Shown piece by piece: positions 22,450 to 34,227 of a stretch of DNA of 64,000 bases. Origin of the DNA: Purpureocillium takamizusanense (taxonomy: Eukaryota > Ascomycota > Sordariomycetes > Hypocreales > Ophiocordycipitaceae); contig NC_063074.1 of assembly GCF_022605165.1 (NCBI RefSeq), forward strand, positions 1,639,501 to 1,703,500. Reading direction: 5' to 3'. Positions within the stretch are counted from its first letter, which is position 1. Every line of letters begins with the position of its first letter. Below the pieces are notes generated by a model, which saw only the letters and a program-made list of their open reading frames with translations, was not told the DNA's origin and searched no databases. Position numbers and translations under genes: made by a program.

Positions 22450-23914
22450 GGTGAAGGTGATGTGTATGTGTGTGTGGGAAGGAATGAAGCTTTCTTAATT
22501 ATTCTAGTCTCTGTTGTTGGAGAACGTCCTCTAGGGAGTGAAAAGCCGGAGAATGAAGGTCGGGAAAGCGAATTGAACAGAGCGCAGCTCTTGTAAGGAC
22601 TGGAAAGGAGGGGGGGAGGGTTGAGAAGAAAAGAAGGTAAGATGAGTAGTTCCACTGATGAGGGCGACGGACGGTGCTACTTCTGAGGGAGAAGGATGTC
22701 GACATAATATAGTCCCACGGCAAAAGGCAGGCCTCGACTATGCCGAGGTGCTATTCTCGGATTTCCTCTCGCAACGCGATCCTTCCAACGGGGCAAACAT
22801 GGCCGCGGTGGCAGATCTGCCCGTCTGAACGGGAGCAGCGCTCTCCGTCGCACCAGGAATCGCTTTTGAGACCGGATCGAAGCCATCCTCATCACCCCCT
22901 CATCCCCTCCCAACCAGTATCAGCAGTATCCAGCGCAAAGTCCGCCCCCCCGCGGCGGCGGGCCCATGACTCTCACAAGGCTGCCTGCCGTCCCTGCTGC
23001 CCACGGCCAGGAGACTATTACATAGAAGCGTGCCAAGTCGTGTTATGCCATTGGTTCGCGGGACTCGATCGCGGGGAGGGGGGCATTTTGGGGGGGTGGG
23101 AAAGCGCATTAAGCTCGTGGAGTCGCCAAGTTTGAGGTTTGGTGACTGCCATTGGCCCCCCTTCCCCCTCACCTGTCACCATCTCCGACGTCAGATCGTC
23201 CGGTATGGCGCAGAGCCGTAGGCTAAGCAAGCCCAAGGCCACAGCGCAACCAGACGGGAAGCGGACCCTTTTTTTTTTTTCTTCCTTTCACTACTTGGTC
23301 AGTCTGTTTCCACGGACGGATTTTAGGGTAGTTTTTAAGCTCAACGTCGACTCTTGTCCCATGTCCACGAGCTCGGCAGAGGGGGGGGCGGGGTTCTATG
23401 GCGGTCCAGACGATGTCAACTGTCTCACGTCGGCGCGGAAGTGAAACACCACGTCGCATTCCCCACGTTGGGCACGCAATATACGGGGAGGGCCCAGGCG
23501 GTCGGTGGCTGGCAACGAATGTGAGGGCGTCACTACAGCGTCTCGTAGTCAGGCCGTCTGACCCGTGGGAGTCCGGATGGCACCACCCGCGTTGGTGGAG
23601 TCATTGCCAAGACGAGGGCTGGGAGACGGGTCATCGTCACCGGTCCCTGCCGAGGTGTCTTCCCATGGGTCACATAGCACGACTTTCAAATGTTCCCTTG
23701 TTCTGGTCTTGCTTTGCGGGCCTTGCACGATTGTTGCGGGTGATCGGTTTCGCCGAGCACGGCACCCCGAGTCGGGACATGGATGCGCACAGGGCAGTCG
23801 TTCGGACCCAGCTTGTGTGAAGTATGTTTATTCGAACACTGGTTATACATGTCCTGTGGACTCTGATTCATGTGTTTACTCTTTTTTTTATATTGTTTGC
23901 CCTCTTCGTTATTG
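22450..23914. other. Intergenic
   Basis: Promoter of the repeat-rich secreted protein up to about 22900, then 1 kb with no coding signal. A T tract lies at about 23269-23281. The 3' flank of the small minus-strand protein covers the end. Confidence 0.55.
22705..22711 (-). promoter_or_regulatory. Possible TATA box of the 21589-22449 gene
   Basis: TATATTA on the minus strand lies about 256 bases before the ATG, close to the spacing seen for the sister gene. The leader between them is C/T-rich. Confidence 0.3.
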
Positions 23915-24268
23915 TCATCGCTTCCCCGTCCCGCCGTCGCTCTTGTGAAAGCCAAGCCATTCGCCCAACATACCTCCCGGCTTCGGCACGGGGCACTCTC
24001 TCGTCGTCCGCTCCACGCTGGTATATATATCGTCGTCCGCTGGCTGATTGAACTGTACAAGTCCATCCTTGCTTTCCGCGGAATCCCTCCTCCTCCACCT
24101 CCTCCTCCGTCCATTCTCGTCGACCATGACCTCCCCGTCGGCAAACTTGGTCCGGGGCACGGGACAGGGCAGGATGTGCGGGAGCGCGACGACAAAGAAG
24201 CTGGCGACGACGGTCGTTGCGAAGAGGGAGGAGGTCATTCGCGACCTGGGGTGGAGGTGTGGCGGCAT
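23915..24268 (-). CDS. Small single-pass membrane protein
   Basis: An uninterrupted 117-residue frame. The chosen Met begins MPPHLHPRSR and is followed by a hydrophobic segment (residues about 11-32, SSLFATTVVASFFVVALPHILP). Next come a short CPVPR motif, an acidic 'ADGEVMVDENGRRRR' stretch, and a basic/polar tail. A basic N-terminus followed by a single hydrophobic helix suggests an inner-mitochondrial or ER membrane protein with its tail on one side. The layout recalls small respiratory-chain assembly factors, but I cannot name it with certainty. No intron is seen. Confidence 0.5.
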   Translation of the reverse strand: MPPHLHPRSRMTSSLFATTVVASFFVVALPHILPCPVPRTKFADGEVMVDENGRRRRWRRRDSAESKDGLVQFNQPADDDIYTSVERTTRECPVPKPGGMLGEWLGFHKSDGGTGKR

Positions 24269-25016
24269 GATCCCTCGTCGCTCTCGCGTATTCGGCACAA
24301 GGGATCAAGAGTGTTCTGTGTTTCGCGTATGCTTCGTCAGCTGAGATTGTTGGTGGGTGAATTGAGCCCGAGGCACTCACATAATGTTACAAGCATGTTC
24401 CCGCCGCTGCGATGATTGCTGCGCCGGCGCTGGCGGGGTGGTGGTTGTGCTTCAACTGAGCTGCGCGACGATGCTGGTCCCAGGCCGGGAAAAAAGACGC
24501 CTGCACGCGATCCGATGAGCCGAATGAGCTGCATGATGATTCCGCAAACGTTTATTGGCTGCCGGGTGGGACAATTGCCTATCGGAGCCGGCAGAAGCTA
24601 ATTCCGATGAGCCCCTGCTTGTAGTACCTACCATGCTACCTTGCCTACGTAGCCTGCCATGCCCACATTTTTTTTGGCCTTTGCCACCCATCGACTTTCA
24701 TTGGCGGGGCGGCGCACGGCGCTAGTGTCTCTGGCAATTGGCAGCGGCTGGGCGGGTTTCGCTTTCCCCTTCCCACTTTGCGATCGCGACTTCGAGCCGC
24801 GCGACCTGGGCGAACAAGTTCTCGACATTCTTCCATCTACCGCCGCGTTACGTGCTCGGCACGAGATACCGACCTACGCACGTCCATCAAGCGGCGTAGC
24901 TCCGCTAGCCCCCGGACTGCACAGTTACGACATGTTGTGATCGCCGAGGTCTCCGCAAACAAGATTGCAACCAGTCGCGCCGCCTCACGTGCGACCGTTG
25001 TCAAGCCGGTTCCGCG
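24269..25016. other. Divergent promoter region between the small membrane protein and PP4
   Basis: It separates two start codons pointing away from each other, so it must carry both promoters. A TACCTACC/TAGCC-rich stretch at about 24624-24656 and a T tract at 24669-24676 are the only landmarks. Confidence 0.55.
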
Positions 25017-26439
25017 ATGAGCGATCTCGACAAGTGCGTCGACATCCAACGCCCTCTCTGGATAGCCGCTTTGAGCTAACCGTGTTGCAGAGCCATCGCG
25101 CAACTGCGCGCATGTCGGCCCATTCCTGAGCCGCAGGTGCGGGAGCTGTGCCACCGGGCGCGTGAGCTTCTCATCGAAGAGGGCAACGTGGTCACCGTGA
25201 CGGCCCCGGTGACGGTATGTTGCCCCGGCGTGTGCCTCTCAACTGTCTCGTGAGGCGCTAACATTGGAGCAGATATGCGGCGATATTCACGGCCAGTTTC
25301 ACGATCTTATGGAGCTCTTTCGAGTGGGCGGGGACGTGCCCGATACAAACTATCTCTTCATGGGTGAGTCGCGCGCGAGCTCCCCGGACGCCCAAGCGAT
25401 GGCGAATGTAGATGCTGACCCTGGCATAGGCGACTTTGTTGATCGCGGTTTCTATTCTCTCGAGTCCTTCCTCCTGCTTCTCTGTCTTAAAGTACGATAC
25501 CCCGACCGCATGACACTCATTCGCGGCAACCACGAGTCGCGGCAAATCACGACCGTCTATGGATTCTATGATGAATGTCTCCGGAAATATGGCAGCGCCA
25601 ACGTGTGGCGTTATTGCTGTGACGTCTTCGACTACCTCGCCCTGGGCGCCATCGTGCTCGGCGCGTCCAACACGCTCTCGCCGCCGTCGGACATGGACAA
25701 CATGGAGATCGAGGTGTGCGACCAGAACGGGGGCCTCATCAGCCGCTTCCCCCGCCGGCATCGCAACCAGCAGGGGGACAGTTCGGGGTCGCATACCCTC
25801 GGATCTAACAGCTCTGAGGACAAGACGGGTCCGCCCGGCTCGGGGGCCTCGGGGGACAGCGGCGGCAGTGTGGGCAACCCGGCGGGAGCGGTGCTCTGCG
25901 TGCATGGAGGGCTGAGCCCGCTCGTCGATACGGTGGATAGGATCCGGCTTATCGATCGCAAGCAGGAGGTGCCTCATGAGGGTGCCATGTGCGACCTTCT
26001 CTGGTCAGACCCCGACGATATCGACGGATGGGGCCTGTCGCCGCGAGGGGCGGGGTTTCTGTTTGGAGCTGATATTGTCAGGGTGTTTAATCACCGCAAC
26101 GATCTCAGCCTTATCGCGCGCGCTCATCAGCTCGTCATGGAAGGGTTCAAGGAGATGTTTGATGCGTCCATCGTCACGGTTTGGTCGGCACCAAACTACT
26201 GCTACCGATGTGGCAACGTGGCGGCCGTGATGGAGCTGTCCGAGGACGAGTCCGGCTGGGGCGCGTTTTCGCGGAGTAACGGCGACGTGGGCCGCAGCGC
26301 CGGGGTCATGGCCGGGCTCGAGGGCGACGGGGTGGCGGCTAAGAGCGGCCCGGCGAGACGGTATCGCGTGTTCCAGGCAGCGCCGCAGGACTCTCGGGGC
26401 ATGCCGGCGAAGAAGCCCGTGGCCGACTACTTCCTGTAG
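25017..26439 (+). CDS. pph3: Serine/threonine protein phosphatase 4 catalytic subunit
   Basis: Exons 25017-25033, 25091-25214, 25273-25363 and 25430-26439 encode 413 residues. Metal-binding signatures: GDIHGQ at 50-55, GDFVDRG at 78-84, GNHESR at 110-115, later [14 protein letters not shown] and [11 protein letters not shown]. The end, '[13 protein letters not shown]', is the carboxyl-methylated tail typical of PP4 rather than PP2A or PPG1. PP4 works with Psy2/Psy4-type regulators in DNA-damage recovery and meiosis. Compared with the roughly 307-residue animal enzyme, about 75 polar residues (155-230, Gly/Ser/Asp-rich) are inserted before CVHGG. A smaller Gly/Ser insertion of about 30 residues precedes the tail. 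All metal and catalytic residues remain. The start exon is only 17 bases. Confidence 0.9.
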
Positions 26440-27389
26440 CGGGGGCTGCGGAGCGGCTGCTGGCCTGCGGCGGTGACGGTGGTTGAGGTCGGCGGAGGGA
26501 AGCGAGTGTAGTAGATGAGATGAGGTTTTACGGGTTACAGGATCCAGGGCGCGGAGTTGGAATTTCTTGCTACAACCTCATCGGACAGTCAAGAAGACAG
26601 GCGCATCCTGTTGTCCGTGGTCGCGCATGGTGGCCGTTTATAAACGTTGGGCAGTGCGTGCTAGTGACGGGCAGAGAGAGCAGCAGTAACGTAGTAACCA
26701 GTGGGCTTGCCGTCACTTGCTGTCTCTCATGGTCATCGTCGCGGTCAGAGTGACATACCATATCATCCTGTTCCGCGCCGTGCCTGCCTACTATACCTCG
26801 AATAAAACGTACGAAGGATGATCTCAGGAAGTGAACCTGCGCCCCGCTTCCCAAGTGAACCCTCCCAAAATACTTACTGCCCAGCAAGGAATGTCATTGA
26901 CCCCAACCAGCCAAAATGACTTGGACAATACTTAGTAACTCACTTGGTGAGTAGTTTAGTCGGATGCCTCGTTTGACAGGCAGGTGAGCGTTGGGCAACC
27001 CTGCTTTCCGCAGTAGCGGGACGTAGGCCATTCTTCTCTCCGGAAGGTTTCACGTTTACTTTGATACATGCATGATAAGTTAGTACTACCTTTTCCCATG
27101 CCTCGGCAGTGAATGACAAAACCGCTGAAAGAGTGCCTACCCTTGACGGGGCTGTCGCTACGTACAAAGTAAGAAGACGACACTACAGTAACTCCGACAG
27201 GAAAGAAGAAGAAAAAGGCAGCTCGCATGCTGTCTGAGTGTCTCGAAAGCTGTAGAGCGCAGCTTGCTTGCCAGCGCCGCCGCATCAACGCACTGCACTC
27301 GGTGACGGCGGCGTCAAGTTTCTACTATTAGTTCGTATAGTACGCAATAGTAGTTGGATGTGCAAAAAGGTTCCACCATTACTACTACC

Positions 27390-27500
27390 AAGGTACCTAC
27401 CTATCCTAGGTATGCCAATTAACTTAGTACCTTAGTTACTACATACCTCAAGGTAAGTAACTTGGTAGGTAAAGGGTAGGTAGTGAGTGACGTTAGCATG
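27390..27500. repeat. TACCTACC/GGTAGGTA tract with inverted pieces
   Basis: A patch of GGTACCTACC, CTTAGTACC, CTTAGTTAC, GTAAGTAACTTGGTAGG and similar words that read nearly the same on both strands. Smaller versions occur at 24624-24650, 35371-35380 and 37347-37362. Such tracts are dispersed in many Sordariomycete genomes. Confidence 0.6.
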
Positions 27501-27710
27501 AAGCACCTACCCAACCTACGGCTATAATAAAGCCCGGCCCGGGACCGACACGGGCACCGCCATGGTGGTAACCCCCCCACCCCCACCACCTATCAGTGTC
27601 CCACCCACCTACCCACCAACCCACCCCCCTGTCCGCCTTCTGGATGCGAGTTCAGTTCCGGGCGCGCTGGATCCACGGCCGTTCCTCCCTTCCCACTGCC
27701 GGCCGCCGTC

Positions 27711-27887
27711 ATGCCGTCGCCCGCGGACTGCCTGCCGTTGCCCCTGTCCCTGCAGGCGCCGCCGCCGCCGCCACGGGAGGAGCCCCCGGAGGCCCCCCCC
27801 AAGGACGTCACCGGACGGCACCTGAGGCGGATTTTAGTGGGCACCTCATGGAACGACCTACTAACATATATGCTGCACATAAAGTAG
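27711..27887 (+). CDS. Short hypothetical frame, 58 codons, low confidence
   Basis: The frame starts MPSPADCLPLPLSLQ, passes a Pro/Glu-rich stretch and ends HLRRILVGTSWNDLLTYMLHIK. Its C-terminal half looks more protein-like than surrounding noise, and a TATA-like TATAATAA lies about 185 bases upstream. No homologue is recognised and the codon use is not distinctive. It may well be chance. It is recorded because the interval has nothing else. Confidence 0.15.
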   Translation: MPSPADCLPLPLSLQAPPPPPREEPPEAPPKDVTGRHLRRILVGTSWNDLLTYMLHIK

Positions 27888-28320
27888 GTAGCCAAGGTAT
27901 AGTACCACAGCAGCAACCACAGATGAACACCAACAATATCAATCACCAACAGTCCGGCACCTCGCAGCCGGTAGCCGGCAGTAGCAGCGCTCAGGGACAG
28001 CGTCTCTTTTTTTTGGGGGGGGATGAGTAGGGGTCCAGGCCAAGGCGGGAGCAGGGAAGGGGCCCCGGGAGGGTGGGGGAGGGGGTTGCCGTAACTGTAG
28101 CTGTAAGCTGTAAGCTGCTGCTGCTTCTGCTGCTGTTGTTTGTTGCGTGCCGTCGTCGTCGTCCTGGGGCAGGCAGGCCAAATGCGGTGGCGGCGTCGAC
28201 CCCGATTGTTGGTCTACAAGGTCCTCCTGTATACCTACCTTAGGGGTCATGTGTAAGTACGAAGTACGCATGTAGTTTCAATGTTTCTGTGTAAAAGGTC
28301 GGTGCGCCAAATAATAAATC

Positions 28321-31300
28321 CTATTGTCTCTTCTTCTTCTTCTTCTTTTTTCTCTCGCGCGAGCGCGGCGCGAGGGGCAGGCACGCGCCCCCCCTGTTGG
28401 GCCCCCTGCCCCTAACTATTTTGCCCTCTTTCTGTCTCCCCCCTCTCTTCCCCTGGACTGGACTGGACTGTCTGTCTCTCGTTTTATTTCCTCTTTCTTT
28501 TCTCCCTCGCGTGCGCCTCTTACACCCCCCTCCCACTCCCCATTGGATTTTCAAGTCCGCCACCACCTATGCACTATTACCAAAGTGCGGCGGCACATCC
28601 CGCTGTTGGCGCCAAGGGGGGGACCCGGGGAGGGGCGCAGGGCTGGGGCTGGGGCTGGCTGCACGACACCAACGACGACACCAACGACAGATACCAACAC
28701 CATCATGCGACACCAACATGCAACACCAACAGCAACGACAGCGGCAAACAACGGCAAAAATAAGCGAGCAACAAGCGGGAAAGCTGCGTCACCGTCAATC
28801 TAGGTCCGTATGGTATTTCTAATCCCCATCTGCCGGTGGGTTGTTGTTGTTGTTGGTGGTGGTGCCGGTGGTGCTGGTGGAGGCGCAGCAGCCCTACAAA
28901 GTCTGGTGATGATGATTCCTTTCGGTATGCCGTGCGCAGGTCGTTTTCGTGTTCCGTGCGTGCTGCACCTACAAAGGCACTTGCAGTATTATTCCATCGC
29001 ATTCCATCAATTATGTACAGCAGCAATCAGAATAGATGGAATTAGCCTCGACGGCACCGTCATCGTCGTCATCGTTCCGTCCCATGTACAGCATGCACGC
29101 GACTGGACTCACCCATCTACGTCCCACGTCTTCTTCAATTCTTCAGTACCATACAAAGTAGCCAAGGGACCTATTGCCCCCCAATATATGATGCCGCGCC
29201 GGCAACGATGAATAACAGGTTCTCAAACTCCCCCCGGCAGGCAGCTTTTTGCCCTCCTCCCCCCTGTCGTCATCCTTGCCCTCCTCCTAGTACTCCCCCT
29301 TCTCTTTTTTTCCCTTCGTCTTCTTCTTCTCCTTCCTCTTCTTCCTCCACACCGCCGCGCCGCCGTCGTCGAGGACGCCGCCGCCACCGGATCCAGGCGG
29401 TGGGAAGCGCACAGCCCAACACAGCTCCAGCCTCCAAGCCCGGCCCAGCCCAGCCCAGCCCAGCCCTACCAACGGAGTCCACATCGGCTCTCGCGCCCGT
29501 CATCAGTCACACCCCCGGCCCTCCACCAACGTCCCCAATCCTCCTAAAAGGTATAATTCTCCCGCGCCTAATTTACCCCCACGTTCTGCAGTACACGTGT
29601 GTGGGTGATGAGCGTGTCTGTAGATGTATCTGTGTGTGGTGTGTGACTGCGTTGCAGTACGTACCAACTTACAGTATATTCTCCGTACTCGCCGTCCCCG
29701 AAGCGCCACCCGCCGACCGACTAGCCGCCAAGTCAATTAGTTACAACCTAAATACCTAGAATCGTACTGTACTTTGTAGAAATTACTAGTACAGCCCCAT
29801 CGGCAATCGCCTACCACGCATTCGCCCCGCCCGCCAGCAACAGCAACAGCAACAGCCCCTCCCTTCTTCAGGTGTCGTCGTTGTCGTCCGTCATCGTCGC
29901 CCCATTCTTTTTCGTCTTTTGCACTCCTTCAGCACTACTCCGTACTTTGTGAACCGGCCTCTTTCCCCTCCCTTTCTTAAAAAAGACACATCCTACAAAG
30001 GCAACGTTCCCTCCCACGTGGTGGAACCCCCTTCCCGTGGTAGTGCTACTTCGTACGTATACGGACGCCGCACCGGTCCGTCTGTACAGATACTACTAAT
30101 AACCGATCCCCCCACGCGTGACCAACAAGTGTCGCGCCGTGCCTGACTCGGCCTCGTACGATGGTTGCAGTCGGCGCGTAGTAGGCGACTCGCGGTGCGT
30201 GCGTCCTCCTCGGCGACCTCCCTCTACGCCTCCCTCCTCCCCGTCCCCGGTATTGTCAAGTTCGCCGACCCCGCCGGGACCGAATGTCACTGCGATCGCG
30301 ATCTCCCGTGTCATGTCACTGCCCGTGTCCGGCCCCCCAGATCACTCGACCGAGGCGGAGGGAGAATCAAGAAACCCCTGTGCGCTTTCTGGTGTGATGT
30401 GACGCCGACGGCAAGCGCGGTCTCGACCCCTCGACGCGCTTGGCACCGCCGCCGCCGTCCTGAGCATGCTGCTAGTCACGTCTCGCTATTGTCGATGGCA
30501 TATGTACAAGCCTTGTAGACTTTGTTGGATGGATGGGGTTCGGTACAGTGCCCCATGGAAGAATCAAAATTTGGCTGGCTCTCGACATAAAACTGTGCCG
30601 TACTAAGACACATGTACTTACTGTACTCCATCACGCGCCACGCACCCGGCATGGCACGTCGCAGTGGCGTCATACATTGACGCAGGGTCTTCTTCGGCTT
30701 GCAAGCCGACGGCACCGGCCGCGGTTTCGCGTCGTGCTGTTCGCCGCCTCGGCACCGGCCCACCGCATTGCCATGCCACATCCCATGCCGGCTGTTCATA
30801 CCAGGCCATCGTGGGCTTCACCATCAGGGTTCCGCTCGTGTCTCTCTCGTCGTTGCCGTGATATTGTAGTACTCGTCTGTCTTGCGACGTCGGCCGATGC
30901 GGCCCGCAACGCTATGTCAGGATTTGCGGCAAGAGGCTAAAGTCCAACCTTAAAAAAAGGGAGATACGAGAAACAGCTGGTTCCTGCCGCCACTCGCTGG
31001 CGTCGTCTTGCCTGTCTTTGCCCGCCGCGCTCGGCTAGCGCCATACAATTTTCTCTGCCGACCGAATCTGACGACTAACTTAGTGCCCGCCTTCCTCCGG
31101 ACGGGAATACGGTCGTCGCCTCGTTCGATTGTCTTCGGCGCCGAGGCGACCGTCGTTCCTTTTTGCGCTTCGTGTTTGTGCCGAGGCCGTCGTGGAGCCT
31201 TGTTCTTCGCACCATGGATACAAAATATCTTAACATGGTTCGGAGCGTCAGCGACCCCTAGTTCTGCCACGGACGGAGCGAGACAATCTGGCCGTCGCTT

Positions 31301-31468
31301 TCGCTCAACCCGTTCGGCCCAAGTTCCGGTCGCCTGATTTAAGGTTTCGCGGGACCGCTGTCGCGCCAAGAATCGACTTTATGACGGAGAAGAGATGAAC
31401 GACCCCCGACGGCGGTCATGACTCTGCGATTCTTGTATTTTCTGATCCCTGGCGAGGGTTCGCTGACA
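28321..31468. other. Gene-sparse interval, part 2
   Basis: It opens with a TTC run at about 28329-28351. Pyrimidine-rich patches occur at 28370-28540 and 29230-29350. TACAGTA/TACGTAC-type short palindromes are frequent. No frame has family features. The region lies 3' of the minus-strand bZIP gene and 3' of PP4, so it is not obviously promoter for either. Confidence 0.5.
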
Positions 31469-32349
31469 TCAGCAGCCGCCACCAGGAGGACCATAGTTGC
31501 GTGTCGTCGGGTCGTTGTACGGCGGCATGGAGTAATGGTAGTTCACCGCCGGTCGGCTATCCAGGTGCATCGCTTGCGCTGGCTGTGTCGTCACAATGCT
31601 CTGCCGCGGGTCACCGAGTATTTGCTGGTGCTGTTGGCCGGCAAAAGGATCTTGTCGCGCAGGAATGGCATTGCCGAAGCCCGGTGACGTGTACGGTCCT
31701 TGATTGGGCGTGCCCATTACGGCAGGTGAGACGCCCATAGGTTGCGGGTGGTGACCGTACGCTGCCATGGTCGTGTGCGCGGGGTCCCATATAGTCGAGC
31801 TGGCCGTCGAAGTGCTGGCGCTCGATGTCTCTCGGCTCGACTGGCTCGGCAGCGGGAACGCGATGCCCGGATCTAGGCCGGCCGGTCGACGTGGCACGAG
31901 AAGATGCTGAAGAGACTGGACGGCCGATCCTGCGTCGCCCGCGCGAAAGGATGTCTGAGCGGGATCAGGTGTGACGGTTGCGCCGGATTGGAGGTAGTTG
32001 GCGATGTATTCGTCGGTGAATCCGTGCCGGTAGAGGAGCTCCCTCAGCTGCTTGTTCTCTTCCGCGACCCTCCTGGCGGCCACCTGAACCTCGGCTGAGG
32101 CCTCTATGCCTTGCAGCTCGCAGGCCCGGAGCCGCTGCTCCAGCTCCTGGAGGTATTCTTTCCTTCGCGCGCGTGATCTCCTCTGGTTGTCTCGGATACG
32201 GGCTAGGTTGGCCTTTTGCTGCAGCAAGCGAAAGCAAAGGGGGGTTCAAGGGTCAGTTCCGTGCACTCCTGGTCTCGAAACGAAACAGTCAAGGAGCTAA
32301 GCGCCAGCTGGGCTTGCAGTCGAGAGGTACTTACTGCGGGGGTTGACAT
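31469..32349 (-). CDS. bZIP transcription factor, short fungal type
   Basis: Exon 1 is only 15 bases (32349-32335, MSTPA). After a GTAAGT...CTGCAG intron, exon 2 is 32218-31469, giving 254 residues. The basic region begins almost at the N-terminus: residues 9-24 include N16 and R24 in the N-x7-R arrangement (RDNQRRSRARR). A leucine-zipper/coiled region with EYLQELEQRLRACE and AARRVAEENKQLRELL follows. The rest is Ser/Pro/Gln/Tyr-rich and probably an activation region. The family is known from Pezizomycotina as short bZIP proteins starting MSTPxQKANLARIRDNQRRSRARR, but I assign no target pathway. The gene sits between two gene-sparse intervals, each of several kilobases. Confidence 0.8.
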
Positions 32350-33155
32350 TTAGCCTCAATGTTTGTTCAACCGCACGATAGGCGGCGAACAGCTCTCCTT
32401 CTCGCCCGCTTCAAGTTCCTCGTTTGTGTTTCTTTCTCCCCTCTCCAAGGCAGGGCGAGTGCGCGTGCAGGTGCAGGTGCTTTGGATCAGACTTGAACAG
32501 CAACCAACGATGAGGCAATATGCCTAGCTCGAAGAGAGCTGAAGCTATGCTTGGGTGTCGTTTGTAGTTGGGATGGGGCACAATGAAAGGGTAAAGAAGG
32601 GGGGGGGCAGGGCAGAGGGGGTCCTGGTCTAGTGCCAGGCACGTTGTCGAGATCTAAAAAGGAGCAGCAGCTTGTTCGGCATGATCTTCAAGGCCCAGGG
32701 TGCGGGCGAGGGACGCCTATGTATGGGAGTTACCCAAGAAGAGACAGTGACCGGGGCCAGCGGTCGAATGGGGTTGCAGATCGAGAAGAATGGGATTTGA
32801 GTCGCGCAGAGTTTAACGTGTCTGGCTCGATCCGCCGTTGCCCAACGGGCGACTCAAGTTTAAAGCACCCGACAGGCCCTGATTCAAGGGCCGTGTCCGG
32901 CAAGATCAGAGCACGCCCCCGGGACCACACACAGGCGCCGGGGACCACTGGCCAGACTGAGTGGACAAAACCAAGACTAGGCTGTCGAGGAGGGCGATGG
33001 GGAACCGTTGTCGAGCCTGTCGACTAAAAGGCAATAAGCGGGGAGACCTTGGCTGGGCTGGAAACATTATACCAGACGACGCTAGCAGCAAGGGGAGGTC
33101 GAGGGAGGACCAGGGGAGCCGTCCCGTCAACTACAACCTGGCCCAGCCTTGTCCG

Positions 33156-33205
33156 GCGTGCGTGCGTGCATGCGTGTGTACGTGCGTGCTCGCTCGCTCG
33201 CTCGG
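33156..33205 (+). repeat. GTGC/GCTC simple-repeat patch
   Basis: GTGCGTGCGTGCATGCGTGTGT followed within 10 bases by GCTCGCTCGCTCGCTCGG. It lies in the upstream interval of the bZIP gene. Confidence 0.8.
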
Positions 33206-34154
33206 TTGCTGACTGCTAAAAGGCAAAGCAGGTACGTACGTACGGTACCCTGTGCGTGGTACGTGTTGCTTGCTCGCCTGCCTGAGAGAGGGACGGACAG
33301 ACGGGCGACTGGGGGGGTGAGGTGAGGAGCAGACGCCACGGACGGGACGACATTGCCGCCGCCGCGGAGGTGGTGGGCTGAGCATCTTGCGCTCTCTGAC
33401 CACGCAGGCTTGAGTGACTCGCGCTCCCTCTGCCTCAACTCTTTGCCGTCGTCAGTTCAGTGCCTTGATCCGCCACGCACACGTACAGTACGGCTTGGTA
33501 CGTTGTAGTCGTAGTAGTGCCACCCCTGACAGGACAGACAGACGGACCGCCAAAGGCTAATGGGCGGGCAAAACGTCACCGAGTTGTCGAACCGGTGGCT
33601 TGGGTGTGTCTCTGGCGCCTCCATAGGGCGGGCAGCTCCATGTGGGATGCATGGGCCGAGTCTCGACGCACTCCTCGCACTGGCGTCCAAGGTCAGTCGG
33701 CCCAGCCGCCAAGCTGCTCGGGGGCCCGCGCCAGCAGCCTTGTCGCCATCTACGATGCGTACGCGGACAGGCGAGCAGCATCAAGGTTCGACGAAGCTTT
33801 CTGTCGACCTCGTCGTTGCTTTTTGGCACACGTGCGGACTTTCAGCTTTTGAGCCGCGTCGCGACAGCTCCCAGGTGCACAAGGAGACACGAGTGAAGAC
33901 GGGGCCATGCGGGTTGGCAGTCAGCAGACGGGGCGCAACGAAGGTTTGAGGAGGCATGCATGGAGAGACATAGAGGGGCGAGGGGGGTGCGTGTAGGAGG
34001 GGGGCATCCATGGACCCGACCCGTCAAGCTCAGGGTGTGGGGGCAAACGTGGGAAAAGGCCCTGCCATGCCTGGCACCTGTGACGCCCAATAAAGAAACG
34101 AAGCAGCAGACCTGCGACGTAGTTAGGTAGTTACTCGGTAGCTGGATTTCGCGT

Positions 34155-34227
34155 GGCAAAGATGAGCCGTATGTGCTTGTGATGGCTGGCAAAGATAAGC
34201 CGTACGAAGTACGTGCTTGTGATGGCT
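34155..34227 (+). repeat. Imperfect tandem duplication
   Basis: A 33-base unit at 34155-34187 recurs at 34188-34227 with one substitution cluster. The second copy has a 7-base insertion (ACGAAGT) that creates the palindromic GTACGAAGTAC. It looks like a recent local duplication followed by insertion. Confidence 0.7.

Larger units (their letters stand above)
26440..28320. other. Gene-sparse interval, part 1
   Basis: No confident gene. About 27390-27500 is a patch rich in TACCTACC/GGTAGGTA and CTTAGTTAC-like inverted repeats. A TATA-like element lies at about 27522-27528, followed by a 58-codon frame at 27711-27887. The sequence around 28085-28150 is CTG/GCTG-rich. Confidence 0.5.

Noticed and set aside
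21814..22596. Plus-strand frame with extremely Val/Leu-rich product resembling a membrane protein
   Set aside because: It is the complement of the Asn/Gln repeat. GTT/CTT codons are simply AAC/AAG read backwards.
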